In this document: one piece after another, positions 1-14,056 of the stretch
Position numbering within the stretch: position 1 is the first letter of the stretch
Layout of the letters: the number at the start of each line of letters is the position of its first letter
DNA from: Cardiocondyla obscurior
Taxonomy: Eukaryota; Arthropoda; Insecta; Hymenoptera; Formicidae
Direction of reading: 5' to 3'
DNA: 64,000 bases
Assembly (NCBI RefSeq): GCF_019399895.1
Contig: NC_091864.1
Span: forward strand, 9,588,001 to 9,652,000
The notes under the pieces: model-generated
Databases searched by the model: none
Seen by the model: the letters and a program-made list of their open reading frames with translations, nothing else
What the model was told of the DNA's origin: nothing
Position numbers and translations under genes: made by a program

Positions 1-348
1 TGTTTCTAACTACGCCGGAAAAACGGTATACCGATTCTCGTACCACGAGATACGTTCTCCAGAATAAATATTCAAATGTGGACGTTAGCGTACATTCAAT
101 CGAGATGATAACTCTCCCACGAATAGTGCAAAACAAAATGGAAACAATTTCACATCGAATTACTGCGTAAATTCAAATCGAGCCTCGTTTTGCACTCACG
201 AACATTCTTACGCGAGATAAAATTTTCCACACCAAGTGCTCAAGGAAAACCCGTTTCGTCGAGTAAAAAAAAAAAAAAAGCAAATTCGCAGAGCGTATCT
301 CTTTGGCAATTCAATATCTTCTATTTTGTCGTAGACGAAATTAAATGC

Positions 349-374
349 AAAAAAAAAAAAAAAAAAAAAAAAAA
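349..374 (+). repeat. Poly(A) tract, 26 bp
   Basis: An uninterrupted run of 26 A residues on the + strand. A shorter A run lies about 80 bases upstream. I see no coding remnant immediately before either, so there is no sign of a processed pseudogene; it is best treated as a simple repeat. Confidence 0.9.
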
Positions 375-3300
375 GAAACAGTCTGTACTACATGAATTAT
401 ATTATTCCTCGCGAATCGAGTTGCAGTCTGATTGTTAATTGGCCCGATTCCTTTCCGCTAACGAGCGCGAAACGTGCGGAAATCTTCGTCACGACGCTAG
501 TCAGGTCGCGAAGTCAGTTCGTGATTCAAAGGGAAGCTGTGACCGAGCAATTTAATTTTATCCTTCGGTTTCCTTGTTGCTTGATCAGGCATGATCCGGC
601 CTACGATTTCGATGGACCCGGGATTCATCCCTGCGCGATGCGGTGGCTTTATTAATCTCCGGTGTTGAATGTTTATTCGATGTTCGTTGGCCGCGCAGGA
701 ATGGATCTCGGGGGAGAGAATCGATGGAAGATGTCTCGCTCGCTCAAACGAATTGAATCCCCGAGGGAGCGGTTCACCACAAAACCGGGTTGAATCGTTG
801 AAAGGGTGACCGGTAGTATTTAAAAGGAACGCGCGGCGAGAGAAAGGAACGGGATAAAGGGAGAGATTTTTTAAATATTATTTTGTCATAGTAGGATTTA
901 TCGTATTTATAAGTATATACATACATTAGAAAGCCAATGTATCGATTAATGGTTAACAATATACGCGCATATTTAACGTGCATATACGTATAGCTATTTT
1001 AGAAAGCGCACTGCGGCTAATTATCGAATTAGCGACTATCTATATGATATTAACAATCTATCGGATATGTTGTATAACATGTTTGTACGTAATTTTTCAT
1101 TATTGATTAACTGCGTTTTGCTCATGTTGCGGGGGGAAGGGGGAAGAGAATTTTCACCGTGTAAAACATCCGCGAGTCCGCACGCGGCCGAAGTGCGGGA
1201 AGTCGCACGGTTTTCAGGCGCGTTCTAGGTAACTCCGCGAGCCTCTCCGATTGCACTTTCAGCGGCCAATTTTACCCGAGGCATTTACAACACCCGATCC
1301 AGCGGTGCACTTAGCAAAGTCCCGTCACCGGGCGGGACAAACGCACGGCACTTTCATTTCGAATCGGACGGGATTCAAGACAAGAACTCTGTCTTAAAGA
1401 TAACCCGAGAAGTAGAGCGCATCGAGCAGATTCGATGTAACCGACGCAAGTGGGTTTCTCGAAACCCGGAAGAGAGCGACAGGTGATAGAAAGAAATCCA
1501 CAAAGCGAATGTTGTTAACAGCCTAAGGAAGATAGAGGAGGACGGCTGAGCTATCTAATACTACTGCGAACGAACGGTTATCGATAATAGTGCGACTGTG
1601 CTGTTTACCCAAGTATAATCATCGGCACGATATTACGTCGCTACATTATTATTATCACAGTTACTATTACGACGCATAATCACTGTAACATGTATGTACG
1701 CCATCGCCGTTAATTATCGATCTCGGTGTTTTTTGATTGCGATCGAGCGCCCGGTCGAGCTTGACGTGCTCGACCGAGGGCTCTGTCGTTTGATCAGCAT
1801 CTCGTAGAGGTAACTAATCGAACCTTAGATACTCTTAACGAAAAGCTTTGTGTAAATATGAGACCGCGGCCAGTCGTGGCAACCGCGGCACCGTCGTGTG
1901 TACGTTGTGCTAATTCCCCATTTTATCTATGCAAGCAACGCCGCTGCCTGTTTAAGTACAGCGGCGTTCAGCAACGCGCTTGCCAGGGTGTTGCGATGTA
2001 TAGTTCGCTTTGCTAACTAACCTCCCGCGAGCGAGAACACACGGAAGAGTAACGATAAACTGTAACTGAACACCAATACCGTAACAATACCAGTCCCGCC
2101 CTTGCAACCCTTTAATCGCGTTAGAATTACCCTTTCCCCACCCCCCTTCACTTCTACGCGCCCCAAACTTAAAAATTAGCCCTTTTCAGGGTGGCTTTAA
2201 TTGACCCGATTTTCATCGATCGGATTTTACTTAAACGTCGAAAGAGAGAAGGCTTGCTTTTCGCAAAACTTCGCTACCGTATCACTCGATTTGCGGCAAA
2301 TATGTGCATTGATTTTACATTTTGTTACGCTCGAATAGAGAGCTTTGAATCAACATGATGATTAATTGTTGCGATCACGCCGGCCGGCAAACAATCAAAG
2401 AATGATCCGCGTTGCTTCGATAAACGCTGAAAGCGTCGCGTAATTCGCGTATTTGGTAATAATAACTCGCTATTATTGCTGCGAGACGGGCAAGCTAAAT
2501 TATCAGTAACTTGTATGAATTGAATTAATATTGCATATTTGCAGCAAGCAGAGGTTAAACACATGCGATTCTCGTTGGAAAATTAATCGACGCCGATCTT
2601 TATTTCTTTATCAGTTGCACAATTCGCGAATGTGACATCATCGTAATTTACAGTCTCAAAAATTATATTTTATTTTCTAAGATAATTTTTTTTTGGGAGT
2701 CTCGTTTAAAATGTCTTTAATTGAGAGAAAGAGAGAGAAAGAGCAGTATTATATATTACATTGCACGTACTTAGACGACGTACACTCACGCAAGTTTCAA
2801 ACATTTAACGTAACGCATTAATCCTTTTTCCACGACAACGACCTTTAATTGAAATTCTCAGATAAGCCGGGGATGTTTGATAATGACTTTATTACATTCT
2901 TCTAAACGCTATCTACCGAGATACCTTTCGCGGCTAATTTTCAACGGCTTTACCTCATTTTACCAGAATTTCATTGCTCATTATGCTGGATACACGGCGT
3001 AGCTTTATCGCGGGCAGTGTCAATAGATCGATACCGGCAATCGGCTCAAAGCGTATTCCGTGTGTTGATATTGGTCGCACGATAACGTGCATATGTTGTC
3101 TTCAATTTCCGCAAATCCTCGAGATCCGTAATATTGCAATTAATGTGTAACGTGCGACTATATGCAACGCGCGGGCTTCCTTGCTAACTAGCCCTTTAAT
3201 TTAATATACGCCGTGAATGCCGCATTCGCGCGATCCGGAAACGGCGTCCGCAATTTTGCGCGCATTTACAATTATTAAATTGCGCGCGTGCGTGCAATAC

Positions 3301-5675
3301 GCCTGCTCGAAATTGTTTAAAGACACGTTAAACGCTACCCTGTGATTATAGTTAATGTCTAAAAGAAGCGAAAGCATCGCGGAAGTGAAATGACCACTAA
3401 TCGTTCGGATGAAATATATTCCTGAGCCGCCGCGTACGCGAAAGAAGGGCGGCAGAAGTATATCTCTCGCGTACCGGAAGACATCGAGGACAACCTCCCA
3501 AGTAAAATACTTCTTCCTCGCGTTCCACCGATTTCGCAGGCGTTTACCTCTGCAGTATATCGTATTATTTATCGACATCGAAACTATTGAGAGACTGTTT
3601 TTTTCACCCGTCGTAACGTTAAGCGACGCCTATTTGTTGCGAGTTATCGCTGACACTGTTACAAGTATGCTTTGTATAGTGACCGACTATGGATCGAAGG
3701 CAACATATTTTGATATATCTTATCGATATGCTGATAGCCGTGCCGTTCAATGAAGGAGTGTGTTATTGAAACCGCGATACGAGGCAACGTAACGCCAGCC
3801 ACGGGCCGTCGCGGAAAGAAAATATGCTATTTGTTGCTGAAATGTTTAATAATCTCCATAATTATAAACGCGCGGCGCGTAAAGCCGGGCCACTGTAAAG
3901 AAAAGATGAAAAAATTATTTGACTGTTCCCGCGACTAGAATATTTTTCTGTACACAAAATATTTTTTTACCAAGAAAGAAAAAAAAAAGAAAATACGGAG
4001 GAGTTGAGGGATTAGCGCGGCAACGCGAGTGCTGAGTAATCGAGTTAATGTTGCGTGATCACCGTTTTACCGATAGTTATCTCGGACGTTGTTCGATCAA
4101 CACATATATATTCGTCGTTTCTTGTTTTTTAATCTTGCCACGCACAATAAAAGTTTATCGTACGGTCAATATTACCCCGTCTTGCGACAACGTACGCAGA
4201 AAGAGCACACATGAGATACTACCGCGGCCGATCGACATAAAAAAAAAAAGAGAAAAAAAATGCGATTGTCAAATAAATCCATTGTTCGAATCGAACGAAT
4301 TCGTTTCGACGCGAGGTAACGTTATAGACTCTTGTGTTTATCAGAAGCGCGAAGTGATAGCCGGCACGCGAGCCAATATTATTTCGCCCTGGTTTGGGGG
4401 GTGTAGAATTAACTCGTGCAGGATTTCGATTCGCCAAAAGGTCTAACGCAATTTGCAAAACGGGATCAAAGTGTCTCTCGAGAAAATACAGAGCCCTGCG
4501 TTTTCTCGGCGTGTTTCAGCGCTAAATGTGGCTTCTAAGCTTCGCGTGTTTACCGATGTAAGGATTCGCGTTCGAAATTGGTAAAGCGGAAAAGAATCGG
4601 ATGTTACTATTGCACTAAGAATTCACGTAAAAGTCTTGGGATTGCAATAAAAAAAAAATTTATTCTGTTTCTTATTTATATATTATTTATTATTACTTTA
4701 AAGAAAAAGTTTTATTGTAACTTGGTAATTTAAGTGCTTTTCCGAGGTGATTTGATCAAATATTTAACGGAAAGTTAACAAGCAAATAAATTAACAAGTG
4801 ATAACATTGATAAGTTCGCCGACTCGAAGCTATCGGTAAACCTCAGCATATATTTCATGGAAGAGCCAACTTTGTCGCTAAAAGACGTCGTGAACGCGGC
4901 CTGTCGTCTCGTAATAACGCAATCGGATCTACTATTTTCCTCTGGCGACGATTACGATCGCGCGTACACCCTCGTAGGATTTAGACCAGTCAGTGTAGTG
5001 AACGCGCTCGTAGTAAGCCACACGTAGTCGGGCTCTTCGCGCCAAGGAGCGCCCGTTGTAGAATCTCTTTATTAAGTAAGAACCTTAAGGTAGCCACTCG
5101 GTTTTTCTCTTCTTGTCGGTAGGTATTATAGGCAAGGTCCACCTCTCAGGGTCGACCGCAGTCACGCGTGTAGATTAGCAATAGTGAGTCGTAGCGTAGC
5201 GATTATTTCAACGCACCTATTATTATAACCCTTCGCGCGCGGATGTGAGAGAGAAAGTGAGAAAGAGAGAAAGAAAGAGAGAATGAGAAAGAATGGCCCT
5301 CGGATTCAAAGCGTGGCGGAGGTACCGTTCCCCGCGTATCCCTCTCGTTTGGTCGCGAGTCCCTCGCTAAAGACGGTCGCCGAAGGGTCAACGGAGAGAA
5401 AAGGGTCTCGTATTTTTGTCTCGTTGAACGTTGGTCTTACCGATACGCGGGCTGTTTCCTAACGCGTGCAGAACGCTCCGGGGATGATTCCGGAATCCAA
5501 ACACGAGAGCGGAATGTCCATATCGTTTTCACTCCTTATTTTTTATTTGACAAAAAGCAAGGATATCTGGAATATAAATATTTTATCAAATGTGATACGG
5601 ATCGTTTTACAACGGTTGTGCGCAATAACTGGCGGTGTTATAAAATGTTACGGGGAGAATTATGGCTGTAACGCG

Positions 5676-5678
<3 letters not shown>

Positions 5679-5744
<66 letters not shown>
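5679..5744 (+). repeat. (AG)33 microsatellite
   Basis: A perfect AG dinucleotide array of about 66 bp, ending in an A-rich stretch. On the minus strand it is CT. It is the longest perfect dinucleotide repeat I saw in the window and is likely to vary in length between individuals. Confidence 0.95.
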
Positions 5745-5753
<9 letters not shown>

Positions 5754-8700
5754 AAAAAATAAAAAATAATAATGAAGTGGACCCTGCAATTACGGCACGT
5801 GTTGGGAAACAGACTCTCGCGGTGTCGTCATTATTAAACGTTTGAGAAAATTTATTTTTCTACTGCATCGTACATCGCGCGCCGCACAACAGCGAGCATC
5901 TTCGTTTTACGGATTCTCTCGCGATAGAGTTCGGGCCGCGGATTGAAGCTTGTTAACACTAGAACGTACGGGGGTTGAATGATTCGTTCACCGACGGTCG
6001 CGTATCAGAATTTGCGGGATATCTCGTAGACAGGTACTGGCAAACGTCTTTCAACACCAAGTATATTTTTTATCGACGTTCTCGGAAGCGTATTTGAAAG
6101 AAATTCGGCATCGGCCATTCAAAATTTTCTCATATTCCGTCGTGCACACATTTTGCAATGTGCATGTATTGAACAACGTTATATTACGCGAACGCGGCGC
6201 GTGTCAAGTCGCAAAGTTATCGTTCTTTCTCATGCGTTATTCAGCGCTCGCGGACTCAGTTTCCGGTTTGATTGCGTTACGACGAAAGCTCCCAGTCCCT
6301 GGGAGATCCGCGCTCGATCGGGAAACGACCCGGACGTTCTAGTGTTAAGCAAATACGAATAGAAGTTTCTACGAAGGGATACCTTCGTGAGAGGGATGAG
6401 GAATAGTTAACGGCGGGACTGAAATTCGCTGATTTAGAAAAACCAAAGGATTTAGGAAAAGAGAAGAGAGAGAGAGAGAGAGAAGAAAGGAACACTTGGA
6501 CATTTCTTTCTAATATTTAGATCGAGGACTCGCGACAACGCGCACATATTTTACGCACACGAGATGGAGGGCGGAAAAGGGCGGGCGGAGAACGGCAGGA
6601 AAGGAAGACTTAACGTAAGCAGCACTTAACAGTGGAAGACGCGTACACGTACACGTATCGATTATGCGCACATTTAACACGATCGCATGTTATAACCGTT
6701 GTATAAAGATTGCCGTTAGCGTAACTACCACCCCCGCGGAGGGAGGTTAAGTTGAGTAGACGACATTTTCACATGCACACTTTCACGCGCACCACTTAGA
6801 CTCCCCGCGACATTGGTATTCCTCTTTTGCGTCTCTGCGCTCTTTGCGATTATCATCGGGGGAGAGAATAATCGACGGGAGATGGGAATCGGCAGACGGA
6901 GCTCACTGACCTAGTCCCGAAACGGTCGTGATCGGAAAGAAAGAGAAACCGTACGCTTCCTCGAGGAAAATGGATTTACCTCACGAGAACTTGGTCGCAA
7001 GAGGAATAAAAAAACAGACAGGGAGAAAAAGAAAAAGAGAGAGGACACGTTACTTTTTTCTATAATTTTGCATATCCAAAAATATCCATCGGATATTCAT
7101 ACGAGGTGATATATCTGCGAAAGTTAGCACCGGTACAAAGAAATATCGCTTTGGGCGAGGAAAGGGAAAAGGGAGATACGAAAAAGGGAAAATTTGAGGA
7201 AGGTCGCATCTCTTGGGAATCGCACCGACATCTTGCACGTCTTGTCATCCATTCTTTAAGACTGAACGATTCTTCATATGTACTCGCGTGACTTCTAAAC
7301 GAGACGTGACGAGCGTGAAGAATTCCCATTTCTTAAGAAAAAGAAGAAAAAAAAAGTAAAAGGGGGAGGCAGAAGGAAATTGCGCTTCACGAAGATAATG
7401 CATATACGCATGCCGGAAGAGAATTATATTATTCGATGACATAAAACGATAGGACTGCATTTTTGGAACACGACACCGCTCGAGCGTATTTTTCGAGTTT
7501 GAAACGCCCTCGGCGTAAGGACTGGACGTGTGCGGTCGAGAGTTTTGCCTTCGCGGGGAGAATTTTTCTCTCGAAGGGACGTACGCTCGAAAGTTTGTCC
7601 GCAGAAAGTAAAACTCCCGAAAGTGAATGTAATACGAAAAACGGGCGGGAAAGGGCGCGGGACGGAAAGTAGGGATATTATCGAGACGCAATCGATAAGA
7701 ACGAGAAGGAAGGGAAGAAAAAAAAGAAAAAAAAATAAAAAGACATAATAACGATTGATTCTAACTCTATCTCTATATTCTTCTACCAATTATATTTTTC
7801 TAATTATATTTGTACGTTGACTCGTAAGCTAATCGACCAAGCGATGTTTCGTGCTTGTGGTAGAACGAGGAGGAGATAAAACGCGACAAAATTATAATAA
7901 AAAGAAAAAAGAAAAAAAAAGAAGGATTGTATGGAAAACGGAAGAGGAAGGTAGAAACGCGTTGCTGAGTTAAAAAATGTAGAGCGGGATGAAAGCAGCG
8001 AGGCTCGCATTTCGCGGCGACTACAATAAACTGCGTCACTCGTTTTCACGTAGACAACTCGGTCTATCTTTTTTATTCCCTACGATCGGCCCTTTATTCT
8101 TACCGCCGTGGTCTATAAGAATACACACGTGATAATACCCGCGGGATTGTGGAACCGATGTAATTTCGACGAGCCCGAACTCTCGGCGTTTTTCGCGGAA
8201 AAGGCATGAGCAACCCCTACGCCCTTTCGTCACAATGGTAACGACGCGGGCCAAGTATCTTCCTCCCTTAACCACGACATTCAAGAAACTGAATTTATCG
8301 AAATTACACCGATTTCTGTTCCCGTACGTACCACTTTAGGTCGCGTTCCGAGAAGACTTCAGCGCCGTTTTCGCGACGCGACTTTGATATTCCGTTTGCA
8401 GGCAGAGCTGAACTGTTTCGAGAAGACGCGGGGATGATCGATCACTTAGCCCTTTCGCGAAACTCACCGTAATTGAGAAATAAGAAGAAGGAAAATTACA
8501 GGTGGAATAAAATTAACCTAATTGCTCTTGTTAATCGGGAGTCACTTTTCGAGAAAGACAGGGCTTTATCGAAAGCTCACAAAGACGTTCTTATTTTTTC
8601 ACCTTGTACCGTTCGTTCATTAACTTGAATAAACGGAATGAAAGAATTTACGCCGCGTTTAAAATTCCCTTTTCCGGGCTGGTCGAGCTGTAATGTATTC

Positions 8701-9809
8701 CTTTTTGCTCAGCTCAGCTCTGCGCGCAAAAATGTGGACGTACTTGAAGACTCTAAGATCACATATGCACAAAAATTCGTATCAGATCGAATTTATTAGG
8801 CCGGTTTTACGCTCGTATGCCGCACCTGGTCCCCGACGACAGTCTTTCAGTTAAAAAAAAAAAAAAGAGAGAGAGAAAAAGAGAGGGAGAAGTACGTTTG
8901 CTCGATCTGACTTGGTATAGATATCGACTCTACAAACATATTTATCTCGAAAAGCTATTTGGGACTTTACTCCGGCGGCGAGGAAATTCTTTCACTAAGA
9001 CTAAAGCAATCTATTAGAATTTATTTTTATACTGCAAAAAGATTTTCATTCGATTCGCAAAGTATGCGTTCTCGCATTTTTACGAATGTCGAGCGAATCG
9101 TCGAACTCTGTCGGGTTTTCCTACCTCTGCGTCGACCAGGGTCGGTCCGATTGAGCTAACACTTACTACCAAGCTGCTACAATAAACTGTTGTAATAATT
9201 AATAAACTCTTACTAACAATATTGCAATCGCAGTTTCCATTAAGCACCGTCTACGGTGGGTTTACGGCGATTAACGATCCCCGTGGCTTTCATCGTGATC
9301 GAGATGTGTTTGCTCTTACTAAATCAAAAGAAATAAAAAAAAAAGTCTCTCTCTGCGAATCTACAAAAGTTTGTATTTTTGTGTATGGTAGAGCGAGATG
9401 ACGTACACCGCCGCGTTCTCCACAGAGCCATGGCACTTGTTACAGCTAATTTCGCACGAGACAGACGTACGTGATTCGCGAGGAAAAGAGGGTGGAAGCT
9501 GGGGAAATAAAAGAAGAAAGGGAAGCGCAGTGGCTCGAGATCGCGGGAACACAAAACAAGGGTTGGGGGTGCGACGTCGGGCCCGAAGCGCGACGCTCTT
9601 TCTTCAGCGGGCGCACCAGCACACAAAAGAAAGAAAGAAAAAAAAGCGATTATTAATCAATGTGCAAAATAATAAACTCGAAGTTCAGTCTCGAACGGCG
9701 CGGACAATTTTTTTATATCGCGTTTATCCGGCGTTGTTAAATCTTAGCGTTAATGATCGGCCAAAGGAAATGCACACCAACGCGATGTGGTACACACGCG
9801 TGAATGAAA

Positions 9810-9833
9810 CACATACACACACACACTCACACA
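9810..9833 (+). repeat. Short (CA)n-rich repeat
   Basis: An imperfect CA array interrupted by T. It accounts for the Thr/His-rich translation of the long open frame that runs through 9398-10114, which I therefore do not treat as a gene. Confidence 0.8.
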
Positions 9834-12234
9834 TGTCTACAGATAAAACTACACGACATACATACGGCACAAGGGAACTCTTCATTTTCTCGCCGCTCTT
9901 TCCGGGTGTGGAACAATGGGAGTCGGAGGCACTGGTCCCACCCGTGTCTTTCATCGGCGATCGGCCGTTCATTCACACTCCACACGTTAAGCGAGCGACC
10001 GAGGGCCGCCGACGTCTCGCACACGACACACGCAACAATACAATTTTTCTTACAATACACAGGCGCGCGAAACTCGCGGGGGTCTGCGAGCCAGCGTGGC
10101 CGGTATTTGCATAATTAATTGCGTACGTATATGCATATATTAATCACGAACACGAATATCTATACGTACACGTTTGTAATATGTATATACATGTATTATC
10201 AAAAGATGTGGAGTAGGCTACTTCGGGAAATCAAATTTGCGTGCGCGCGGACGATGTTGTGAGGACGTGTGAGGAACCGAGGAAATGTGAACGAGAGAGC
10301 GGAGGGGGTGGAGAAATGACGGAGATGAGTGAAGAATAATTATTGACTGTAAACGGTTAAACAGGCGCCGCCGGGGGGCGCAGGGGGGTGCGCATCTTTG
10401 ACGTACTTTAACGTTTCGCGCGAGGTAACGAGAACGAGGGGATTTGACAGCTTCATCGGAGTGCTCGTGACGAACGAGCCGGCAAATGCAACGTTTTTTA
10501 TACGAAGTATTAAAATTGACATCGCAAGTAATCGCGACGCGCTGAGCTCGCGAAATTCGCAAGCAAGCACAGAAACTGAAAAGTATAACTTGTTTCGCAT
10601 TTTTTTATAATATATTTCTCGGCGAGTTAGAAGAACTGTTTAAATGTATGCAAAGTATTAAAAATAATTTTTTTTTTTAATTTATATTAGAGGTTCAGGA
10701 TCGTTTATTCCATCACAATCACTTCGATGAAGCCTGCAACGATAACGTCGGTGCTCCTTCGGCGAGCTTCCTGTTTGATAACGTCGCGAAGGAGAGACGA
10801 CCTTGCGAACGAAATTCGTAACGACTCGGTGATCGCACCGGTTTTTTAATCGCGAAGCGGCGTTACATCTCGTTCTACATAACGAATCAATGGGGGAGGG
10901 AAACGGCTGTAAATCTGTATAAAGGGTTTTCCAGTTGAAATAATTATTTTATTAACTTAGTCGTTTGTACGTGTGCGGTTTTTGCGGTGTAACGGGGAGA
11001 GAGTATATATTCGGGGGCGACGATATATATGTATACGTGTACGTGCGCGCTTAGAAATTGGCTCAATTCTTCCTCAATCGCGAGAAGATCGACCGCCCTC
11101 AAATGTATTTTTGTTACTTACGACGTTAGGCGTACATCTGAGAGGAAAACGGAGAGAAAGAAAAAAAAGAAAATAATTAAATAAAGAGCCTATAAATATA
11201 TTTTTCCCTCGGAGAGATAAAACTTCTGCCGCCTGCGATAAGTGTGTCGGATAATTTTGACGCGCGAAGGAGGTTCTCCGTTGAAATTCGATTCCGGCTG
11301 AGAACTAACTTTCTATACCGAGAGCGGCTATCGGTAATTAAAAACTCCGCGAGTCCTTGCTGAAAATTACTCCGAATCTATTAAAAGTTTTTCTCTCTTA
11401 AAAAAAAAAAAAAAAAAAGGTAGAAAATCAAGAAGCGAAAAGGACAAAACTCTCAAGTGTACGTTTATTCGCGGGTGCGATGGTGACGTCGTTTGGAGAA
11501 CGGATTCGCATAACGGTACGTGTTCACGTATACGGTTTCGGACGAGAAGAGTGAGCAGATTTTTTGATATCGCGGATACACGTCGGGAAAGTTGAGGAGG
11601 GCGACGGCGATACAACAGATCAGGCGCATTATCCGCGATTTCTTGTTCGCAGAGGCCACCCCCTCCTCCCCCCTCGGTCGCGAATTCACGTTTGTTTGGT
11701 TTTTTATTGTCAGAAGTTTCTATTTTTCCATAATACGATAAGGGACGATAATATTTACTACTGATATATATGTATGTGTGCATATGAGTGTATGCGTGTT
11801 AAGCGGCAGCGTCCGATCAAGAAAACGTGGGAGAGAAAAAGAGAGAGAGAAAAAAAGAGAGAAAAATAGCAGCCAGATCGAAACGAGTTTTATAACGACA
11901 CGGTTTGTTAAGTATTAAAAAAAGGCTACACGTGTTTTCGCGGAAGGTACTCACTGGGACTCGAAAATCACGGACGCTATATTGATCTTGTTGCCATTGT
12001 CTGAAGAGATGCTTCAGTGAAATCGATTAAGACTTGTATGGATAAAATAAACGTTTAAAGTTACAAACACCTCTTGTTCCGATTTCCTTTTTTTTTTTTT
12101 TTTTCTTTTCCGTTTGATTTTCGAGCCCCGTTATCTGTTATTACCTGCGACGAGAAGTGCGAGATAGGGATAATGCAAGGGATGTTGTGAAGTTACCCCA
12201 GGTTAAAGTGATGGAGACGCGGGCGGGAAAGCGA

Positions 12235-12259
12235 CGGAGAGAGAGAGAGAGAGAGAGAG
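12235..12259 (+). repeat. (GA)n tract
   Basis: A short perfect GA array inside a wider purine-rich block that continues to about 12310. Confidence 0.85.
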
Positions 12260-12686
12260 CGAAGGCGAATCGAATACGAGTGAATACGAGAGAGCGAGAG
12301 GGAGAGACAATTTTTTTTCTTGTTATGAACTAAGTGTGCCTAGTCAATAGAGAATATATCTCGTCAATTTTAATATTACATATATTATATATATTATATA
12401 TATATTACTACGATTATATGATTTAAACTTGATACTCTCTGTAATATTAACGATGTGGAAACCTATCGAGCGTGTGAGACGAAGGGGGAGAAAACGAAGA
12501 AGAAGAAAGGGGAGAAAAAGCAGATGCGACAATGATTGTGCTGTGTTGTACTACGAAATGTTGGCCTGTGACTTATATTTGTAGCGATTATACGTACGTA
12601 CTCCTGCATAAAAAGAAAAAAAAAGAGACGGTAACCACCGGAATAAAAAAAAAAAAAAACTATGAAGTAATAACGATACGCGAGTC

Positions 12687-12755
12687 ACATACACACACAC
12701 ACACATACATACACACACATATACACATACGTACATATATATACGTGTCTATATA
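12687..12755 (+). repeat. CA/TA-rich microsatellite
   Basis: Imperfect CA repeats grade into CATA and TATA units. A low-complexity open frame crosses it and I do not consider that frame coding. Confidence 0.8.
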
Positions 12756-13242
12756 TGTAGGTTGTGCGACTTTTTTTCAGTCGAGAGAGTCAAGAAGAGA
12801 GAGAATCGCGAAGAAATCGATCGCAATCGACACAACACGGTCCCCCGCGAAGTATCAGATCTCCGATTTTGTTCCGTCGAACGTCTTCTTTCTTTTGCAG
12901 AAAGCAATAATTCTGTTTTTGTGGAGAAAAGCTTGAGGGGAAGGCGCGAAACCTAATCAATCGGGTCGCTCCAACGACGACTCTCCGCTGCGATCGAAAG
13001 TCGTTGGTTCTCGCGAGTTACTCGGGATCGAAATCGATAAGAGTGTCAGGAGGCTTCGCGATTCTCGTCCTTTAATTACGCAAGCATGAGGCCAAACTCG
13101 TGGTAATAGTCGAACAACGGGAGCCTTCATGCGTGCTTCGACTCGCACTGATGGTAGAAAACTCGAGAGAGTCACGAGGAAGGAATATAAAGGAGTTTCG
13201 AGAACGACAAAGTGGATCGGCGATAAATTGGTTCGGATCTTC

Positions 13243-13357
13243 GTTTCTCTCTCTCATTTTCACCTACTTATCTCTCTCTCTCCCTCTTTCTATTTCTCTC
13301 TTTTTTTCTTTCTTTCTCTCCTTTTCTGTTTCTCTCTCTTTCTCTCTAATTTTTTTT
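13243..13357 (+). repeat. CT-rich polypyrimidine tract
   Basis: About 115 bp composed almost only of C and T on the + strand. It is one of the few strong pyrimidine tracts in a region that is otherwise purine-rich on this strand. A purine-rich counterpart lies at about 13645-13740. Confidence 0.85.
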
Positions 13358-13644
13358 CCTTATACATTCCGCGTGTTAAAAATGTGAAATGCATTTTGCG
13401 AACCGTAAGGCCGAGTAGCGATACCAAAAAAATAAAAAAAAAAATTATGCATGCGAGAGTGCGAGCACATGTGTGTATGTCTGTCGTATGCATACGAAAG
13501 AAAAACACCGAACAAGAAATATTTTTTCTAATAAATACTCGTCCCAGTCGTGGCAAACGCAACCCCCCTATCTTGTTACGTGCGAAACTTATTCGCTATT
13601 AATAATTAATTCGTTGTAAAAATAAATATTAGATGGTGAGTAAA

Positions 13645-13740
13645 AAAGATACAGAGAAAGAAAGAGAGAGAAAGCGAGAAAGAGAGAGAGAAAGAGAGAA
13701 AAAGAGGAAGAGAGAGAACTGAGAGAAGGAGTGAGCAGAG
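13645..13740 (+). repeat. GA-rich polypurine tract
   Basis: About 95 bp of GA/GAAA-type sequence on the + strand, roughly complementary to the CT tract about 300 bp upstream. A transcript through both could fold into an imperfect hairpin. Confidence 0.8.
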
Positions 13741-13954
13741 AGAATAATTTCTCTTAAATCCAAAAATAGTGTGAGAGGAATAAGATAGCGAGTAAGAGAA
13801 AGGGAGAGAAAAGAAGATGAGAAAAGCCAAAGGCAGATATTAAAGGGTCATATCAAGATTGGTTATGGAATAAGAAGGCTATTTATTTAGGATATAACTA
13901 AATGGTCTGTTTTAATGTGTCACGGGCTACACGTACTGTACTATAATATCTAAC

Positions 13955-13960
13955 AATAAA
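13955..13960 (+). terminator. Candidate + strand poly(A) signal
   Basis: A canonical AATAAA followed by a GT-rich stretch (GTATTTTGTTTG). No coding sequence was recognised upstream, so it would serve a transcript with a long 3' UTR, if it is used at all. Confidence 0.3.
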
Positions 13961-14056
13961 GTATTTTGTTTGCTTCAAGAATCGTTACATCATATTCACT
14001 CTCGTCATTGTTGCAAATTTAAATTTTTAGAGATGAGAAATAAATTGTTCACTTAC

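Larger units (their letters stand above)
1..14050. other. Long non-coding region, purine-rich on + strand
   Basis: No open frame here has a recognisable protein motif; the longer frames translate to low-complexity Arg, Ser or Phe-rich strings typical of simple repeats. The + strand has many A runs and GA-rich stretches (around 350, 5680, 7700, 8850, 11400, 11830, 12240, 13650), while equally long T or CT stretches are few (12090, 13250-13355). GC content looks higher than in the CASK introns to the right. It could be the first intron of a minus-strand gene starting near 14152, or a very long 3' UTR of a + strand gene whose coding part lies left of the window. A canonical AATAAA at 13955-13960 fits the second reading. 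Confidence 0.5.

Noticed and set aside
3201..3753. Overlapping 125- and 114-codon frames on opposite strands
   Set aside because: They overlap each other, have no known motif and no splice context.
9398..10114. 238-codon + strand open frame
   Set aside because: Translation is dominated by Thr/His/Arg strings from CA repeats and shows no domain, splice context or codon bias.
13129..13602. 157-codon + strand open frame
   Set aside because: Its centre is a Ser/Leu/Phe run encoded by the CT tract at 13243-13357; a simple-repeat artefact.
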